This document shows positions 10,822 through 21,735 of a DNA stretch of 64,000 bases, piece after piece. The notes beneath the pieces were generated by a model. The model worked only from the letters and a program-made list of their open reading frames with translations. It did no database searches and was not told the DNA's origin. The stretch lies in assembly GCF_001619985.1 (NCBI RefSeq), contig NW_017264206.1:310001-374000 (forward strand). The letters run 5' to 3'. How positions within the stretch are numbered: the stretch's first letter is position 1; each line of letters opens with the position of its first letter. Origin of the DNA: Xylona heveae TC161 (Eukaryota > Ascomycota > Xylonomycetes > Xylonales > Xylonaceae). Both the position numbers and the translations under genes were made by a program.

Positions 10822-11886
10822 GATGAAATTCGAGCTATGAAGAAAGGAGTGGCGATTGTAGCAGAAACGGTGATGAATAACGAAAGACGCTGCTCTCTAA
10901 ACTCTGCTGCTCCCACGACCATCAGCCAGCCGGCCTAGAAATGCTATAAGTACACAACAACAGAAGACGAGCATCTGCATGCCCACGCCCATGGCGTGCG
11001 GAAATACAGGACCTCTCTTTGGCTCAACCAATGCCATCATATCTGGGTGGAGCCAATATTGCCATGACGGCCACTTTCCAGTGCCATTCGTCGTTGATCA
11101 TATTCGGAATTCGGTGAGAGCTCGGGGATTCTGCGAAGCCGAATGCCGGCTACCCGGACGCTGGGGTTCAGCTGAAATATATCAACCCATCGCGAGTTTG
11201 TGCCGGCATCATAGAAGTGGAGGTTCAGTCCAGGGGGAGGAGCAGGTGAGGTCACGTGAGGAGCCGAATCGAGGGAGCATTGACCCCCATTACTCCGTAC
11301 GGGACGGACGATGCGGGATGCTTGCCGTCGATCTCCATCTTTTCGGGACGAATGCCGTACATGTGGTGGAGCCGTCAAAGCTTGTTCTGGTGTTGACGGT
11401 GAGTTGGCGGCAAAAGGGGCTCCACATGCCCGCTGGCGATGATGATTGGCTGCAGGGCTCTCGGGGCCGACGCCTCGTTCGGGTCCGACATGGAGGCTTC
11501 ACAGAGGCTTCACAGAGGCTTCACAGAGTCTTCACAGAGTACTCAACATGCCGTTGGCTCTGGTATATCGTAGGTATTGGCCACCCTGACTGATCTCTTT
11601 GGGCAGTGGCCAGGGAATCGCCAGGGAATCGCCAGGGAATTGCCCCTTTTGGACCCAGACGTCGTCGTCACTGTTTCCCCCTCGCCCTCCATCGGCCTCG
11701 TCGTGCTCCGATGCTTCACCATGCTTCACCATAGAGTATCCCTTTTGGCCATCTCACCACTATCCTTCTTTAGCTTTGCTCTTCGTTGTTGAATTTTTTT
11801 ATATTTTTTTAATTCTTTCTTTCTTCTACTCTGCACATCCTGTGCTGTCGCTCCTTTGATCTGGTTCCTGGTTGTTCCTCCTCAAC
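10822..11886. promoter_or_regulatory. Divergent promoter region of oxidase and DHA2 pump
   Basis: A 1.06-kb shared upstream region. It holds two separate arrays with an 11-bp period: four copies of GGCTTCACAGA (11495-11538, last copy changed) and three copies of GCCAGGGAATC (11609-11641). A 10-bp direct repeat ATGCTTCACC follows at about 11711-11730. The sequence just before the DHA2 start is pyrimidine-rich. Regulatory function is inferred from position only. Confidence 0.45.
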
Positions 11887-13832
11887 ATGGCCGAAAACAC
11901 CCCAACCAAGGACACGAGCGCTGTTGCCGAAGGCGACCACCTGTCGGACAATGGGACGTTGGAGAAGAGAGACGATGAGCCTTGGCCGGCTTCGGCGCCA
12001 CACTCGGCCCACGATGAAAGTTCGAATCGCCAACCGCCAGAATCGGTGCAGAAGCCAAGCACAGGTGGACCTCCGGGCGGTCCTCCAGGAGGTCCGCCGG
12101 GCCCCATGAATTATCCGACCGGCTGGAAGTTTGCAGCCATTATTATTGCAGTCTACCTGGCTGGTTTTCTCGTGGCTCTGGTACATTCAACCTACCTACC
12201 TACCTACCTACCTACCTACCTACCTACCTACTAGAGGGCTCACACGGTACTTGGACACGTGCTAACACGGGCAGGATCGGACAATTATCGCGACGGCTAT
12301 CCCGCGCATCACTGATCACTTTCACAACTTGGACGATGTGGGCTGGTACGGAAGTGCCTACCTGCTCACCTTCTGTTCCTTTCAGCTCCTCTATGGCCGC
12401 ATCTACACGTTTTACCCCCCGAAGCTGGTTTTCATCGTCGCCATTGTCATCTTTGAAGTTGGTTCAGCCGTTTGTGGCGCTGCGCCCAATTCGACTGCTG
12501 TGATTGTGGGGCGTGCGCTGGCCGGTCTAGGTGCATCCGGGGTTTTTGGGGGCAACATCATCATCATGTTCCACACCGTTCCCTTGCAGAAGCGACCCAT
12601 CTATACGGGCCTCGTGGGTGCCGTTTTTGGAATTGCCTCGGTGGTAGGCCCTCTCCTGGGGGGTGCGCTCACGGACAATGTCTCATGGCGATGGTGCTTC
12701 TATATCAATTTGCCAATTGGAGGGGCAGCGATTGTGGTCATCATCCTGATCCTGCATCTGCCGCCGCCAAAGAACCAAGGAGCGTCGTTCCGAGAGCAAA
12801 TCAACAAGATGGATCCCGTTGGCACCCTTTTCTTCTTGCCCGCCATCATCTGTCTTTTGCTGGCATTGCAATGGGGCGGTTCGACCTATGCGTGGAGCAA
12901 TGGACGAATCATTGCGTTATTGGTCGTGTTTGGAGTTCTCATCCTTGCCTTTGTTGCAGTCCAGGTCTGGAAAAAGGATACGGCCACCGTGCCACCGCGC
13001 ATCATTATGCAACGCAGCATTGCAGCTGGATTCTTCTTCTCGTTTTGCACGGGCGCAGCTCAGATGGTGCTCATCTACTTTTTGCCCATCTGGTTCCAGG
13101 CCATTAAGAATGTCAGCGCCGTCAAGTCGGGCATCATGAATCTTCCCCTTGTCATTGGCATGACGATCGCCTCCCTGTCGAGCGGTTTCATCATCACACG
13201 CATTGGATACTATACGCCTTTTATGATTGCGAGCACCGTCCTCATGTCCATTGGCGCAGCGCTCATCACTACGTTTCAAGTCGATACTCGACATCCCAAG
13301 TGGATTGGCTATCAGGCGCTCTGGGGCATTGGCTGTGGAATGGGTGAGACTACTGTCCCGGCAATTCTTTTGCTCAAGCTAGACTGATGAAATTACAGGC
13401 ATGCAACAACCCGGGCTTGCTGCCCAGACTGTGCTTTCGCGCATGGACTTTCCCACTGGCGCATCCCTCATGTTCTTTGCCCAGAGCCTTGGCGGCTCAG
13501 TCTTCATCTCTGTTGGCGAGAACCTTTTTGCCAGTCGACTTGTCAAAGGGGTGGTCAAGGACGTACCTGGATTGGACCCAGGCACGGTTGTAAACACGGG
13601 AGCAACAGATTTGCAAGCCACTGTGCCAAGCCAGGACCTTGACAGCCTGCTGCATGTGTACAATCACGCGCTGACTGATGCCTTCAAGGTTGCCCTGGTC
13701 GCCACCTGTGTCTCCGTGATTGGGTCATTGGCAATGGAATGGAAAAATGTCAAAAAGGTTGCCAAGATGCAAGCTCAAGGGCAGGGACAGGGCCCTCTTG
13801 GTCAGGGCCCACCGGGCCAAAAGCCGAATTAG
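11887..13832 (+). CDS. MFS transporter, DHA2 family (14-helix efflux pump)
   Basis: A drug/toxin:proton antiporter of the 14-helix DHA2 family. Exons: 11887-12180, 12275-13343, 13399-13832; 1,797 nt, 598 residues. The hydrophilic N-terminus contains a Gly-Pro repeat (GGPPGGPPGGPPGP), mirrored by a Gly-Gln-Pro C-terminus (GQGQGPLGQGPPGQ). Conserved blocks: DRTIIATAIPRI at the start of exon 2, DDVGWYGSAYLL, GRALAGLGASG, antiporter motif C GIASVVGPLLGGALTD, and WRWCFYINLPIGG. The last exon opens GMQQPGLAAQTVLS, as in many secondary-metabolite exporters. The first intron holds a (CTAC)n microsatellite. It is divergent from the multicopper oxidase and could be co-regulated with it. The substrate cannot be read from sequence. 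Confidence 0.92.
12190..12232. repeat. (CTAC)n microsatellite in an intron
   Basis: About ten CTAC units directly after the GTACAT donor of the first DHA2 intron (12181-12274). The branch-like GCTAAC lies about 20 bases before the acceptor. Confidence 0.9.
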
Positions 13833-15229
13833 TTTCATTTTTGTGATTTTGTTGCCACAATTGCCCAATCCTGGCATTTCATTAGACTGCATTTGGGCAA
13901 GTTTTTGTTAAGATACCAATTTAGTAATTACAGTCGGTCCTTTAACATGGTAGAATCAATTGGATAAATGATACTTGTTACTCATGCAGCAACCAAGACA
14001 AAACTTCCTTAGGTGTCGGTACTGGAAGATAGGAGGGTAGCGCTCGCCGGTCGGGATAAAGTTCTTCCGGACAGCGTCAATCTGGTCTAGCTCCCCGTTT
14101 TAAGGACTACCTTGTTAACATTCTTGAGATACTGTTTGAAGTAGTGTTTAAGCAGTACCAGACGATTATAGTCAGGAGGGCTGTAGAGCTTACTACCATT
14201 CTAGCAGTTGCCTACAGTAGTAATGGTAGACCGTAGGTGTACTAGAGCAATGCACGTACAAGCCGCTGGCCAAGGCGGCCTGCAATGGTGGCAAATGCTT
14301 GTTCCGGGGGGCCAGAGGACTCGCGCGCCATGTCAGCCCCATCAGGCCTAGGCCGATTGGGTCGACTTGCCTGCCAAGGAGCTCCCGGCATTTGAGATTG
14401 GAATTAGAAAGACTTTGTGACTGCGATGAAATTTGATTAAACCGTAAGATAAAGAAATAAAAAGAGCCCCTCGGTATTGAGATGATGGAGAGAAGGCATT
14501 ATTCGAGCTGTTCTTTATGACCTCGTGCCAGCTCACTGCAAACTCCAGCTTAAGGCCTGAGGCCTGTCTAACCAGGTCTGCATCAGATAATGCACCTTTT
14601 TGTATGAACCAGAGGGCAAGGGGCAACGGGCAAGGAAACTGCACCTCTGACCTGACTGCTTATCGAACAGTCCCCCAATCTCTACTGTATCCCCGTGCTC
14701 CGCCCCACAAGCCAAGCGGATGAGTCCGATATACTCTGTAGCAGTGCTCATCTCGGGGCATGGCCCATGCAGTCACCGATGCCTCCCCGGGCCACGGTAA
14801 CCAACTCAGAGCCTTACTTGTAGACGAAGCTGCTAGAGTACTTATTTTTAAAAAATATCTAGGTGCAAACTTGTCAGGCACGGAAATAATCCTTGTCGAG
14901 AAAAACTTTACACTAAATTGTGATTCCCACATGCAGCTCTAGAAATAGATGCTCCCCAATGGCTCACAAAGCATGGTGCAAAACAAACACGGTCATGGAT
15001 CACGGCTACATGGTAATAGGGCAAGCAAAGGCAAAGACCGGTAGATTTATCTAGATAGATTTTTTAAATGTACAATGCATCTAGCTACAAGGCCAGTCGG
15101 AACAAAACAAGTTGAAACGCTTTCAAATGCAAATGCGTGCATTGACCAAAAAAAAAAAAAGAAAAAGAAAAAGAAAAACTCGGTACATTCATGCTGATCG
15201 TAGTAATAAAAGTATTGCAAACTCTGCGT
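13833..15229. other. Convergent intergenic region with a possible gene relic
   Basis: A 1.4-kb tail-to-tail space between the DHA2 pump and the peroxiredoxin-like gene. No intact gene is supported. Bases about 14008-14350 read like decayed coding sequence on the minus strand (separate entry). The rest is short ORFs without similarity that I can recognise. Confidence 0.5.
14008..14200 (-). pseudogene. Possible decayed coding fragment, family unknown
   Basis: On the minus strand this stretch reads as protein-like pieces, for example RKNFIPTGERYPPIFQYRHL and YNRLVLLKHYFKQYLKNVNK, with composition unlike random intergenic DNA. The pieces are not in one open frame and I see no start. I do not recognise the family; a relic of a host gene or of a mobile element is possible. 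Confidence 0.3.
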
Positions 15230-15874
15230 TTACAAGCTGTCAACCCACTTGAGGGCAGTCTCGGGGTCGAGGCGGTTTTGGTACTCGGCGTCGATGAAGG
15301 AGTTGCGCAAGATTCCCTTCTTGTCGACGAGGAAGGTAGCAGGAACGGGAACCTCCAGGCTGTTGTTGCCGTACATCTTCTTCCAGTCCATGCCGAAGCT
15401 CTCAAAGACCTTTCCAACGGACTCGGGCTGAGCAAACAAGATTCCAAGCTGCTTCGCCAGCTTGTTGTCGACGTCAGAAAGAACGGGGTACTTCAACGAC
15501 AGCTTCTCGCTGGTGGACAAGGACTGATCAGGGAGCTCGGGAGACACAGCGACCAGGGTGACACCCTTGGCGTGGAACTCGTCCAAGTGCTTCTGCAGGG
15601 CGCGCAGTTCGAGGTTGCAGAACGGGCACCATTCTCCGCGGTAGAAGGAAATAAGGATGGCGCCCTTTGCGAGGAGGTCGTCCAGGGAGACCTGCTTGCC
15701 GGTGGCATCGCTCAACTGGAACTTGGGGAAGGTTGCACCGGGCTGGATCGCCTTGGAAGAATCATACGAGGCCTTGAAGTCGGCAGTCGTGTTCTTGAAG
15801 ATATCAGACACTTCCTTGGGCGCGGTTTCGTGGAAACCGTTGTAGGTGTTTTGGAGCTCGGTAGTGAGAGACAT
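15230..15874 (-). CDS. Peroxiredoxin-like AhpC/TSA family protein
   Basis: A thioredoxin-fold protein of the AhpC/TSA-like group that probably reduces peroxides or acts as a thiol oxidoreductase in the cytosol. Single exon, 214 residues. The fold is complete: FPKFQLSDATGKQVSLDDLL, then FYRGEWCPFCNLELRALQ with Cys83 and Cys86 forming a CPFC pair, AVSPELPDQS, PVLSDVDNKLAKQLG and the C-terminal VPATFLVDKKGILR. Typical Prx enzymes have a PxxxTxxC site; here a CxxC replaces it, as in the Prx-like subgroup, so true peroxidase activity is not certain. No signal peptide. Its promoter side carries a degenerate tandem repeat (16047-16240). Confidence 0.88.
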   Translation of the reverse strand: MSLTTELQNTYNGFHETAPKEVSDIFKNTTADFKASYDSSKAIQPGATFPKFQLSDATGKQVSLDDLLAKGAILISFYRGEWCPFCNLELRALQKHLDEFHAKGVTLVAVSPELPDQSLSTSEKLSLKYPVLSDVDNKLAKQLGILFAQPESVGKVFESFGMDWKKMYGNNSLEVPVPATFLVDKKGILRNSFIDAEYQNRLDPETALKWVDSL

Positions 15875-16046
15875 TTTGAGAGCGAGGTAATCGGTCGAGA
15901 CGAGACGATTAAAAAGAGGTAATTGTTTGGATGGATGTCTGCTAGGGACTGAGGAAAGATGTTGTTATGATGCGATTGTAATGAGGACAATATCCAGGGC
16001 GAGGGGCCGCATATTTATCTCCCCAAGAAGTCGAGCTGGACTCAAA

Positions 16047-16240
16047 GGAAGTCTGCCGTATGATTCGCAAAAGATGACGAGGCATCGTGCAAAAAGATTA
16101 CTTTGTGGCAATAGGGATGAAGAAAGTCTGGTGTATGATTACCAAAAGATGATGAGGAATCTGGTGAAGTGATTACTTATAGCGAGAGAGGATAGGGAGG
16201 TCTGTGATATGATAAGCAATAGATGATGAGGAATCTACAA
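16047..16240. repeat. Degenerate 75-bp tandem repeat, three copies
   Basis: Three successive units begin GGAAGTCTGCCGTATGATT (16047), GAAAGTCTGGTGTATGATT (16122) and GGAGGTCTGTGATATGATA (16197). Each continues with an AAAAGATGA or ATAGATGA core and GAGGAATCT-like sequence. The spacing is 75 bp in both steps. It lies upstream of the peroxiredoxin-like gene. Confidence 0.75.
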
Positions 16241-16409
16241 AGTACCTGAGAATGATTCGTTATTACAATACGGAAGTGGGTATCAGAAGTTTTGGCAGCA
16301 AGGGTACGAGCGCTAACACCTCATATAGTAATATTGTATGCAGATCTGTTCTGACATGTACGCCTCCCCCAAAAGCAACGATCATCAACTTTTATATAAT
16401 TCATTCATC

Positions 16410-16738
16410 AATAGAGAGCTTTAGCAGCCATTTCAAATTGCATTTCAATTCCAAATCAGGCTAGCATGTCCAAAATAGGAAGGTGCAAGGATTGCAATTT
16501 GAAATGATATTTCAATTTTTGAAAATTAATCTTAATGATGTTTTTTACTGCTCTGTTGCTCGAATGATTATTTATCATCCCTATGTTAATAAAATGAAGC
16601 CTATTCTAATGCTATAATGTGTTGCAACTGGGGGGCATTGGTACTACCTAAACGGGTTTAGCCCACTGCATTTCCTGATTAGGATTTGAAATGCGTGAAT
16701 TGATATGCAATTTAAACTGGCTACTAAAGCTCTCTAAT
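16410..16738. mobile_element. AT-rich palindromic MITE-like element
   Basis: The left arm (16410-16460) contains AGAGAGCTTTAGCAGCC and ends AAATCAGG; the right arm (16674-16738) is its imperfect inverted copy, containing GGCTACTAAAGCTCTCT. Similarity continues weakly outward (TATATAATT on both sides). The arms are about 50-65 bp and enclose roughly 210 bp. No coding capacity. A foldback or MITE remnant is the simplest reading; no clear target-site duplication is visible. Confidence 0.5.
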
Positions 16739-16984
16739 TTATGCAATTATATACATCAAAATTGCCCTTCCCGATACTCATTTCCACCCTTTAGCAGGAT
16801 AATCTCATGCAGATACTGTAGGACTCTATCAATCTAGTACTAGATCCTGTCACAACTACAAGAAGACCGAAAAATGTCTACTCGAGTTCGATATGTAACT
16901 ACAAAGTACCTTGGGTCTGTTAGCTACAAGCTGTATTTTTTTTAAAAGGATGGGATATAGTGGGCTGTAGAGAAGAACTTTTTC

Positions 16985-17075
16985 ACGACGACGACGACGA
17001 TGATGACGACTACGTCAGCAGCCGCAGCAGCAGCAACAACAACAACAACAACAACAACAACAAGAGAAAGAAAGA
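16985..17075. repeat. Compound trinucleotide microsatellite
   Basis: A run of ACG/GAC units passes into GCA units, then (ACA)n of about ten units, then GAAA units. It lies downstream of the siderophore acyltransferase gene. Confidence 0.85.
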
Positions 17076-17303
17076 AAGATGCTATTTCGATAAGATATAA
17101 TGCTACATCCAAACACTTCGCAACGCTGCGCTGCGCAATTGACGTTAAAATATCCAAGGAAAATATCTACATGTATATCATTTGCCATTTAACATTTACA
17201 AGACAAAAGAGTCATAGGGTCAAAGCTTCAAATGCCCAAAGACCCGGATAGCTGGAGAGTAAATTGGGAAAAGTGAAAAACGTAAAAATGGCGCTATGGT
17301 CAG

Positions 17304-19114
17304 CTACAAGGCCGGAGCTTCAAAAGCTTCACGCTTAATCTTCATGACGGCGGCTTGTTTATGCGGGAACGCAATCTCCTTTTCCTTGTAGAAGCCGACG
17401 TCTTGGAGGTAATTGATGAGTCTGCGGTCCATTAGCTGCTTTGCCTTGTAAAATGTGAAATAAGATTGGGGCAGAACGTCGGAATGGGACAGCTTGGATG
17501 AGATTGTAGGGGAAACGAGGAAACAGGAAAAACCCTTACTTTTGATTATCAACTCTGGGCTCTAACATAACAGTCTGGGTCCGCTGATCGGCCACCAAGC
17601 AATGATGCACGAGAGCCGACAACCAGACTTGAACACGGTGCGGTCCACGGAATTCATTCTCGCCAATCAGACAGTGGAATCCGCGATCCCAATAATCCGC
17701 ACCGTCGCCGAGGTACCGGCCTAGACGGTCCTCTTTGACCCAGTAGATTTCAAAATATCCAAAGGGCTTGCCGTCCCAGCATCCAATCACGGGGAAGCTA
17801 TGACGGCTCTTGAGATTGTTTCGGAGGAATTCCTCCTGGTGCTCAATCGGGCCCTGCTCGCCCCAGAAATGCGCGACACGCGGGTCGTTCATCCATTTAT
17901 GCAGCAAGTCGACATCTGACACGGGGCCGGTGGGGGTGGAGATGTACGGGTTCGCCTGCGTGCCAATGGTTGAGCCGTTGTTGCTGGCGTCGGCGTCGGG
18001 TACACCTCCGGTTCCGCCGCAGTGAAAGGGCTTGGCGCCCTTGGCCGGCAATGACGCGACGCGGAAAGAGAGACATTGGCCCAAGCTGGGAACGTAGCGG
18101 GTGTAGAACGTTTCGCCTTGTCGCGGAGGTTTAGGGCGGACCGGGTGCTGGACGCCGTTGGAAAAGGTGAATTGCAATGGCGGAGGCGGGTAGTAGGTTG
18201 GTAAATGGCTGCCGGATGCAAAAGGTCCGGGACCAGGAGGCCAAGGTGACCAGAGGCCCTGCGAGACGCGCTCGGCGTGCAGATCCGCGCGGGAAATCTG
18301 GCCTCCTTGTGCGGTCGGCGAGGTAGGCTGCTCACTGGCGGGAGTTACGGTGCCAGATGAAGAAAACGGCGAGGATGATGGGGCTGGCCCGCGGGGAGGG
18401 AGGGTGAAGAGGAAAATCCGAGGGTCGAGTTGCCAGAAGGTGCGGCGGGAAGTGAACATGTCATTCCACGCTTCGCTGTGCTTTTCATCGAGCTCAACGC
18501 CAACGCTCGTGTCCTCGCTGGAGACAAGACCCATGCGCTCGAGCTTTTGGAGCAGGTTGCGTCCCTTTAGGATTCCCTGGCGCTTGACTTGAACGCGCCA
18601 GTCGCCCTTGGGCTTGCCAGCCCCGGGAGTCTTGGCCGATGTGGACGTTGTCATATGTGTGTCCGGTTCGGGCTGGTGAAAGTACCAGTAGAGCGAGGCC
18701 CAGAGCATCATGGCAATCTCACGCGTCGGGGATGTCGCTGGGCGGAAATCCCTGCTACTGGGACTGGAGATGGAGGAGATGAAGATGCTGTCATTGCGAA
18801 GAGTCGGCTTCGTGAAACGGTGATTTTGCTTGTCTGGATTATCTCAATGGTTAGAAAATAGATAATTAATCAAATGACAAGAAATTTTGGGCAAAAGTAT
18901 ATGCGTCTGAGACATGATACTCACCGTCGGCAGCTCCATTTGCGCCTGCTGCTTCCCCTTCAGTAGATTCTGCCTCGGTACTCAAATTGAGCGTCCAGCC
19001 GGGCGGAAAGACGGAATGATGCGTCTTCAAAGCATTGGCTCGGAAAAAGAAGCCACCAAAGACGGGTGTGACAGTCAGAGTATGCCCATTGGGCAGATGG
19101 ACAATGTCGTGCAT
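17304..19114 (-). CDS. Siderophore acyltransferase, SidF/SidL family
   Basis: A GNAT-type N5-hydroxyornithine acyltransferase of hydroxamate siderophore synthesis (SidF uses anhydromevalonyl-CoA, SidL acetyl-CoA). Exons: 19114-18925, 18833 to about 17554 or 17540, and 17444-17304. The start [20 protein letters not shown] is the family N-terminus. Exon 2 carries [32 protein letters not shown] and [16 protein letters not shown]. The acyltransferase core is [34 protein letters not shown] and [10 protein letters not shown]. The last exon has [15 protein letters not shown] and ends APAL, with no obvious SKL-type signal, which leans towards SidL. The last junction is odd: the good donor GTAAGG is out of phase by two bases with every acceptor seen, while a weaker GTTGAT donor fits. 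SidF and SidL cannot be separated firmly. Confidence 0.82.
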
Positions 19115-20155
19115 GACGTCGGGTGTCTCAAACCTGGACGTCAATGTTAACCTGGATCGTCGAATAAAAATTAAAAACTTTGTTTCCCAATGCTATTACC
19201 ACGTACCTCAGAACTGATAGTTTTCTCGATTCAATTGCAAGTATGTCGTATTTTGTCGTCGTCAAAGGTGTCTGTTGGTGTAATTTGCCCTGAGCAGCCC
19301 CACAATAGTCATAAGAGGAGCTCCCCAGTTAGTGTAGTTGAAGCTCTTTCTCTCGTGTCGATTCCCCACTTAGTGCGGGTAGGGTACACCGCCTTTTTAT
19401 CAATCAATCTGACAAGCAGTCACACACTCTTGTCAACTCTGTTACTTTTCCCAATACAAAGCCATCAGTCTCAGAGAGTTTGCCTATATATATATAAACA
19501 AGATCATAAAATTTTACGAAAGATCCATACGTTCTCCTTAGTCCTCATGACCCATGTAATGTGGCTGCGGCCCCGCTCCCGCCGTTCCCCTTCCCCAGCT
19601 TTCAGTCACAATAGCCGATGAACAACTAATGTAAACAACAGTCGATTGTGGCGAGACTTTCTCTTGTATACCTGCTTGGAATCTCGAAAAGAAAACTGAG
19701 TGTATTTTGGTATAGCTATGTTATACCTGTATATGAATATATGGCATGATTTTCAGATACATATTCGATCCAAGATCCCCCGAATGCCATGAGTCTGGCC
19801 TGACAGCATTGGTATCGTGACTGCCAAGGCGCCTTCCCCAGCATCGAATATCCATGCATGAATGCAAGGACGCAGACACCCGTGGCTTTCATCGGAAAAT
19901 TACGGGGTTATATAGTGGCGGAAACCCCGCAAAGCAAAAAAGATTGCATGCCATTAAGACAATATACAGGATTTTCACTAGAAAATAAAACTCAAATATT
20001 GGATAAATTAAAAAAATAAAAACAATTCGTGTTAAATATGCCCGATCCTAAATGTAAATAATATACATATACAAGATGAGACTCCTGTCACTCAGTTATC
20101 ATAATCAAAAGCCATTGATCTCCCTCTGCGACGCTGTTTCGCTACTCCACCGCAT
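19115..20155. other. Intergenic region upstream of siderophore gene
   Basis: This 1.0-kb stretch holds the promoter of the siderophore acyltransferase and the 3' flank of the thiolase gene. It is AT-rich, with a TA dinucleotide tract near 19484-19496. No supported CDS. Confidence 0.6.
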
Positions 20156-21735
20156 CTACTCCGCTACCCATACCGCAGCCATACCCATACCCGTACCGAC
20201 ACACATACTTGTCACGCCAATCTTCTTGCCTGTTCGATGGAGCTCTGTGAACAAAGTGCTAACCTGACGTGCGCCTGTGCACCCTAAGGGATGTCCAAAT
20301 GCTATCGCGCCACCTTTGGGATTGACCTTTTTCACATCGATACCCAGCTCATTGACACACCACAGACACTGCGATGCAAAAGCCTCATTGATCTCAAAAA
20401 TATCCACATCCTCGTGGCTTGAGAGACCAGCCTTCTCCAGTGCCACAGGAATTGCCTTCCATGGTCCGATACCCATGAGAAGGGGCGGCACACCCACCAC
20501 ACTTGCTGCAACAAATTTGCCGATAATCTTCTGACCTAGCTTCTCCGCCGTGCTGCGCTTCATCAGCAGTACTGCAGCGGCGCCGTCACTGATTTGACTC
20601 GCATTTCCAGCGTGAATACTCCCGTCCTTGGCAAAGGCAGGACGGATCTTTGACAGACCCTCGGCCGTCATGCCCGCACGGATACCGTCGTCTTTGCTGA
20701 CAGTAATTTCCTTTTCTTCTTCGGTTTTGGGATCGGTCCATTTAACCTTGAGTGGAATGATTTCTTCGTCAAAGAGCCCGGCTTTCTGCGCGGCGGCGGC
20801 TTTTTGATACGATGATGCGGCAAAGGCGTCTTGATCGCTGCGCAAGATCTTCCTGTCCTTGGCCATTTGCTCGGAGAGCACACCCATGGGGACTTTACAG
20901 TTTTTAGCTTCGGGGTAGGAGTCAAGAAGGTCGGAGAATTCAGTGACTGCGCCGGGACTGGAGCTTGGAGTCAGTCTCGTGACCATATAGATATTTTCTT
21001 TTTTTTTTTAAAAAAAAGCGAATGTACTAAATTGGATGGAACGTACCCATATTGCTGGCTCATGCTTTCCACGCCCGCGCCAACGCCAACTTCAATCATG
21101 CCTGATTTGATCGCATTGGCAATCTCTGCGATTGCCTGTAAGCCACTGCTGCATTGTCGGTTCAAGGACTTCACGGCGGTCGATGTCGGAAAGCCTGCAA
21201 CGAGTGCGGCAGCGCGGAATTCAGTAGCTCCACCGCCAGGCGCGAGAACCGACCCAACGCTGATATCCTCGACAAGTTCGGGGTCGATGCCAGAGCGGTC
21301 GATCAGAGCCTTGAATACTCCGGCAAGTAGATCAGCTGCAGCCGTGTCTTTGAAGCCGCCCTTCCCACCTTTGGTCAGAGCGGTCCGGTAAGCAGCGGTG
21401 ACGACAATCTGCATTGATGTCAGAATATGTCCATTGCGACCGAGCTATCAAGGCGACAGCTTCATGGAAAAGCCAAACTCTTGCCAGAAAAGCTCGGCAA
21501 ACTTGTATTTCCTTGAAAATGAGTACTCACATCATCAGGGCTTTTCTCCAATACCGCATCTTTCCCCCTCTTGGCGGACGGGGACAAGTGACTAGCCACT
21601 TGTGATAACCGTTCTTGCGCTTTTGCTATGAATAAGAAGCGCAATACGTTAGCATACAAGTTCAAAAAAAATATCAAAAAGCCGAAGGAAATTCATATGT
21701 GAATTTTATCAAGAAACAGCCATACCTGCAGACAT
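20156..21735 (-). CDS. Peroxisomal 3-ketoacyl-CoA thiolase
   Basis: The last enzyme of peroxisomal beta-oxidation: it cleaves 3-ketoacyl-CoA with CoA to acetyl-CoA and a shortened acyl-CoA. Exons: 21735-21726 (only 10 nt), 21625-21531, 21408-21047, 20957-20156; 1,269 nt, 422 residues. Residues 9-17 read RLSQVASHL, an exact PTS2 peroxisomal signal (RL-x5-HL). The nucleophilic Cys121 lies in LNRQCSSGLQA. The C-terminal half has NEAFASQ, the active-site His block GGAIAFGHPLGCTGARQ and the second Cys block CVGTGMGMA. The third intron carries a T9/A9 run (20999-21017). The tiny first exon encodes only Met-Ser-Ala plus one base. Confidence 0.94.

Larger units (their letters stand above)
15875..17303. 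other. Intergenic region with tandem repeat and large palindrome
   Basis: This 1.4-kb stretch between two minus-strand genes has no supported CDS. It holds a three-copy 75-bp degenerate tandem repeat, an AT-rich palindromic element (16410-16738) and a microsatellite cluster (16985-17075), listed separately. Confidence 0.7.

Noticed and set aside
15191-15922. A 243-codon plus-strand ORF over the peroxiredoxin-like gene
   Set aside because: Antisense shadow; the minus strand carries the recognisable CPFC protein.
16980-17080. A CRISPR-like or minisatellite array
   Set aside because: The sequence is a compound trinucleotide microsatellite with no spacer structure; no CRISPR array was seen anywhere in this eukaryotic window.
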